Below, piece after piece: positions 13,285-13,387 of a DNA stretch of 13,387 nucleotides. Below the pieces are notes generated by a model. That model did not search any database. It saw only the letters and a program-made list of their open reading frames with translations, and was not told where the DNA came from. The DNA is from an uncultured Bacilli bacterium (GTDB lineage: Bacteria; Bacillota_I; Bacilli_A; ML615J-28; CAG-313): positions 1 through 13,387 of the forward strand of contig CAKPAZ010000027.1 of NCBI GenBank assembly GCA_934133195.1. The letters are read 5' to 3'. A program made the translations under genes and the position numbers. The stretch's first letter is position 1, and every line of letters starts with the position of its first letter.

Positions 13285-13387
13285 ATCATTTTATAAGAAT
13301 TTTATTGTGATTCTGATTATCTTATGATATATTCAAAAAAGTTATCTTTTGAATTTTACAATTTAATTATATTTTCTCTATATGGTA

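Overview
The window is very A+T-rich, and every gene I can support lies on the minus strand, so transcription runs from high to low coordinates. The proteins look like those of an uncultured low-GC Firmicute/Bacilli lineage such as the Erysipelotrichales, Acholeplasmatales or RF39-like gut bacteria. Signs of this are strong AAGGAG-type ribosome sites, sigma-A-like promoters, Cys-anchored lipoproteins carrying MBG, InlB-type and Cys/His repeat modules, and a 7TM sensor family common in gut Firmicutes. One gene ends in TGA inside an ATGA overlap (7446-7449), and all proteins have full length with TGA as stop, so the Mycoplasma code is unlikely. The lineage is inference.

Layout in transcription order: a small four-TM membrane protein (12751-13236); a large lipoprotein with a glycoside hydrolase family 18 domain behind four 71-residue Cys/His repeats (9671-12589); a small cytidine/blasticidin-type deaminase (9209-9604); a translationally coupled signalling operon (9092 to 5547) with a 7TM sensor-like pseudokinase, a NarL-type histidine kinase and a LuxR-type response regulator; a 443-base gap (5104-5546) with a terminator, a 299-bp element with perfect 21-bp inverted ends, and a promoter; a two-gene unit with a degenerate stand-alone receiver (4717-5103) and a 661-residue lipoprotein (2711-4696); a 473-residue YwaF/TIGR02206-type membrane protein (1140-2561); and an overlapping pair of a SUFU-domain protein (377-994) and CsaA (48-377).

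The most surprising observation is in the 661-residue lipoprotein. After a lipoprotein signal, three Cys repeats and two MBG/YDG-like beta modules, residues about 353-545 align end to end with domains II and III of elongation factor EF-Tu. The GTPase domain is absent. This looks like translation-factor beta-barrels moved into a cell-surface protein. Its upstream partner is a receiver-like protein that keeps the phospho-acceptor Asp but has lost the acidic pocket and the conserved Lys. Both lie beside a complete two-component operon.

How the genes may work together (inference): the three-gene signalling operon senses something at the membrane and its regulator may act on nearby surface-protein genes. 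The two lipoproteins share a Cys/His repeat type and probably sit in the same surface layer, one degrading GlcNAc-containing glycans and the other binding an unknown ligand. Five of the promoters share an extended -10 (TGN then TANAAT) with a TTGNNN -35 at exactly 17 bases, so these units are probably read by the housekeeping sigma factor.
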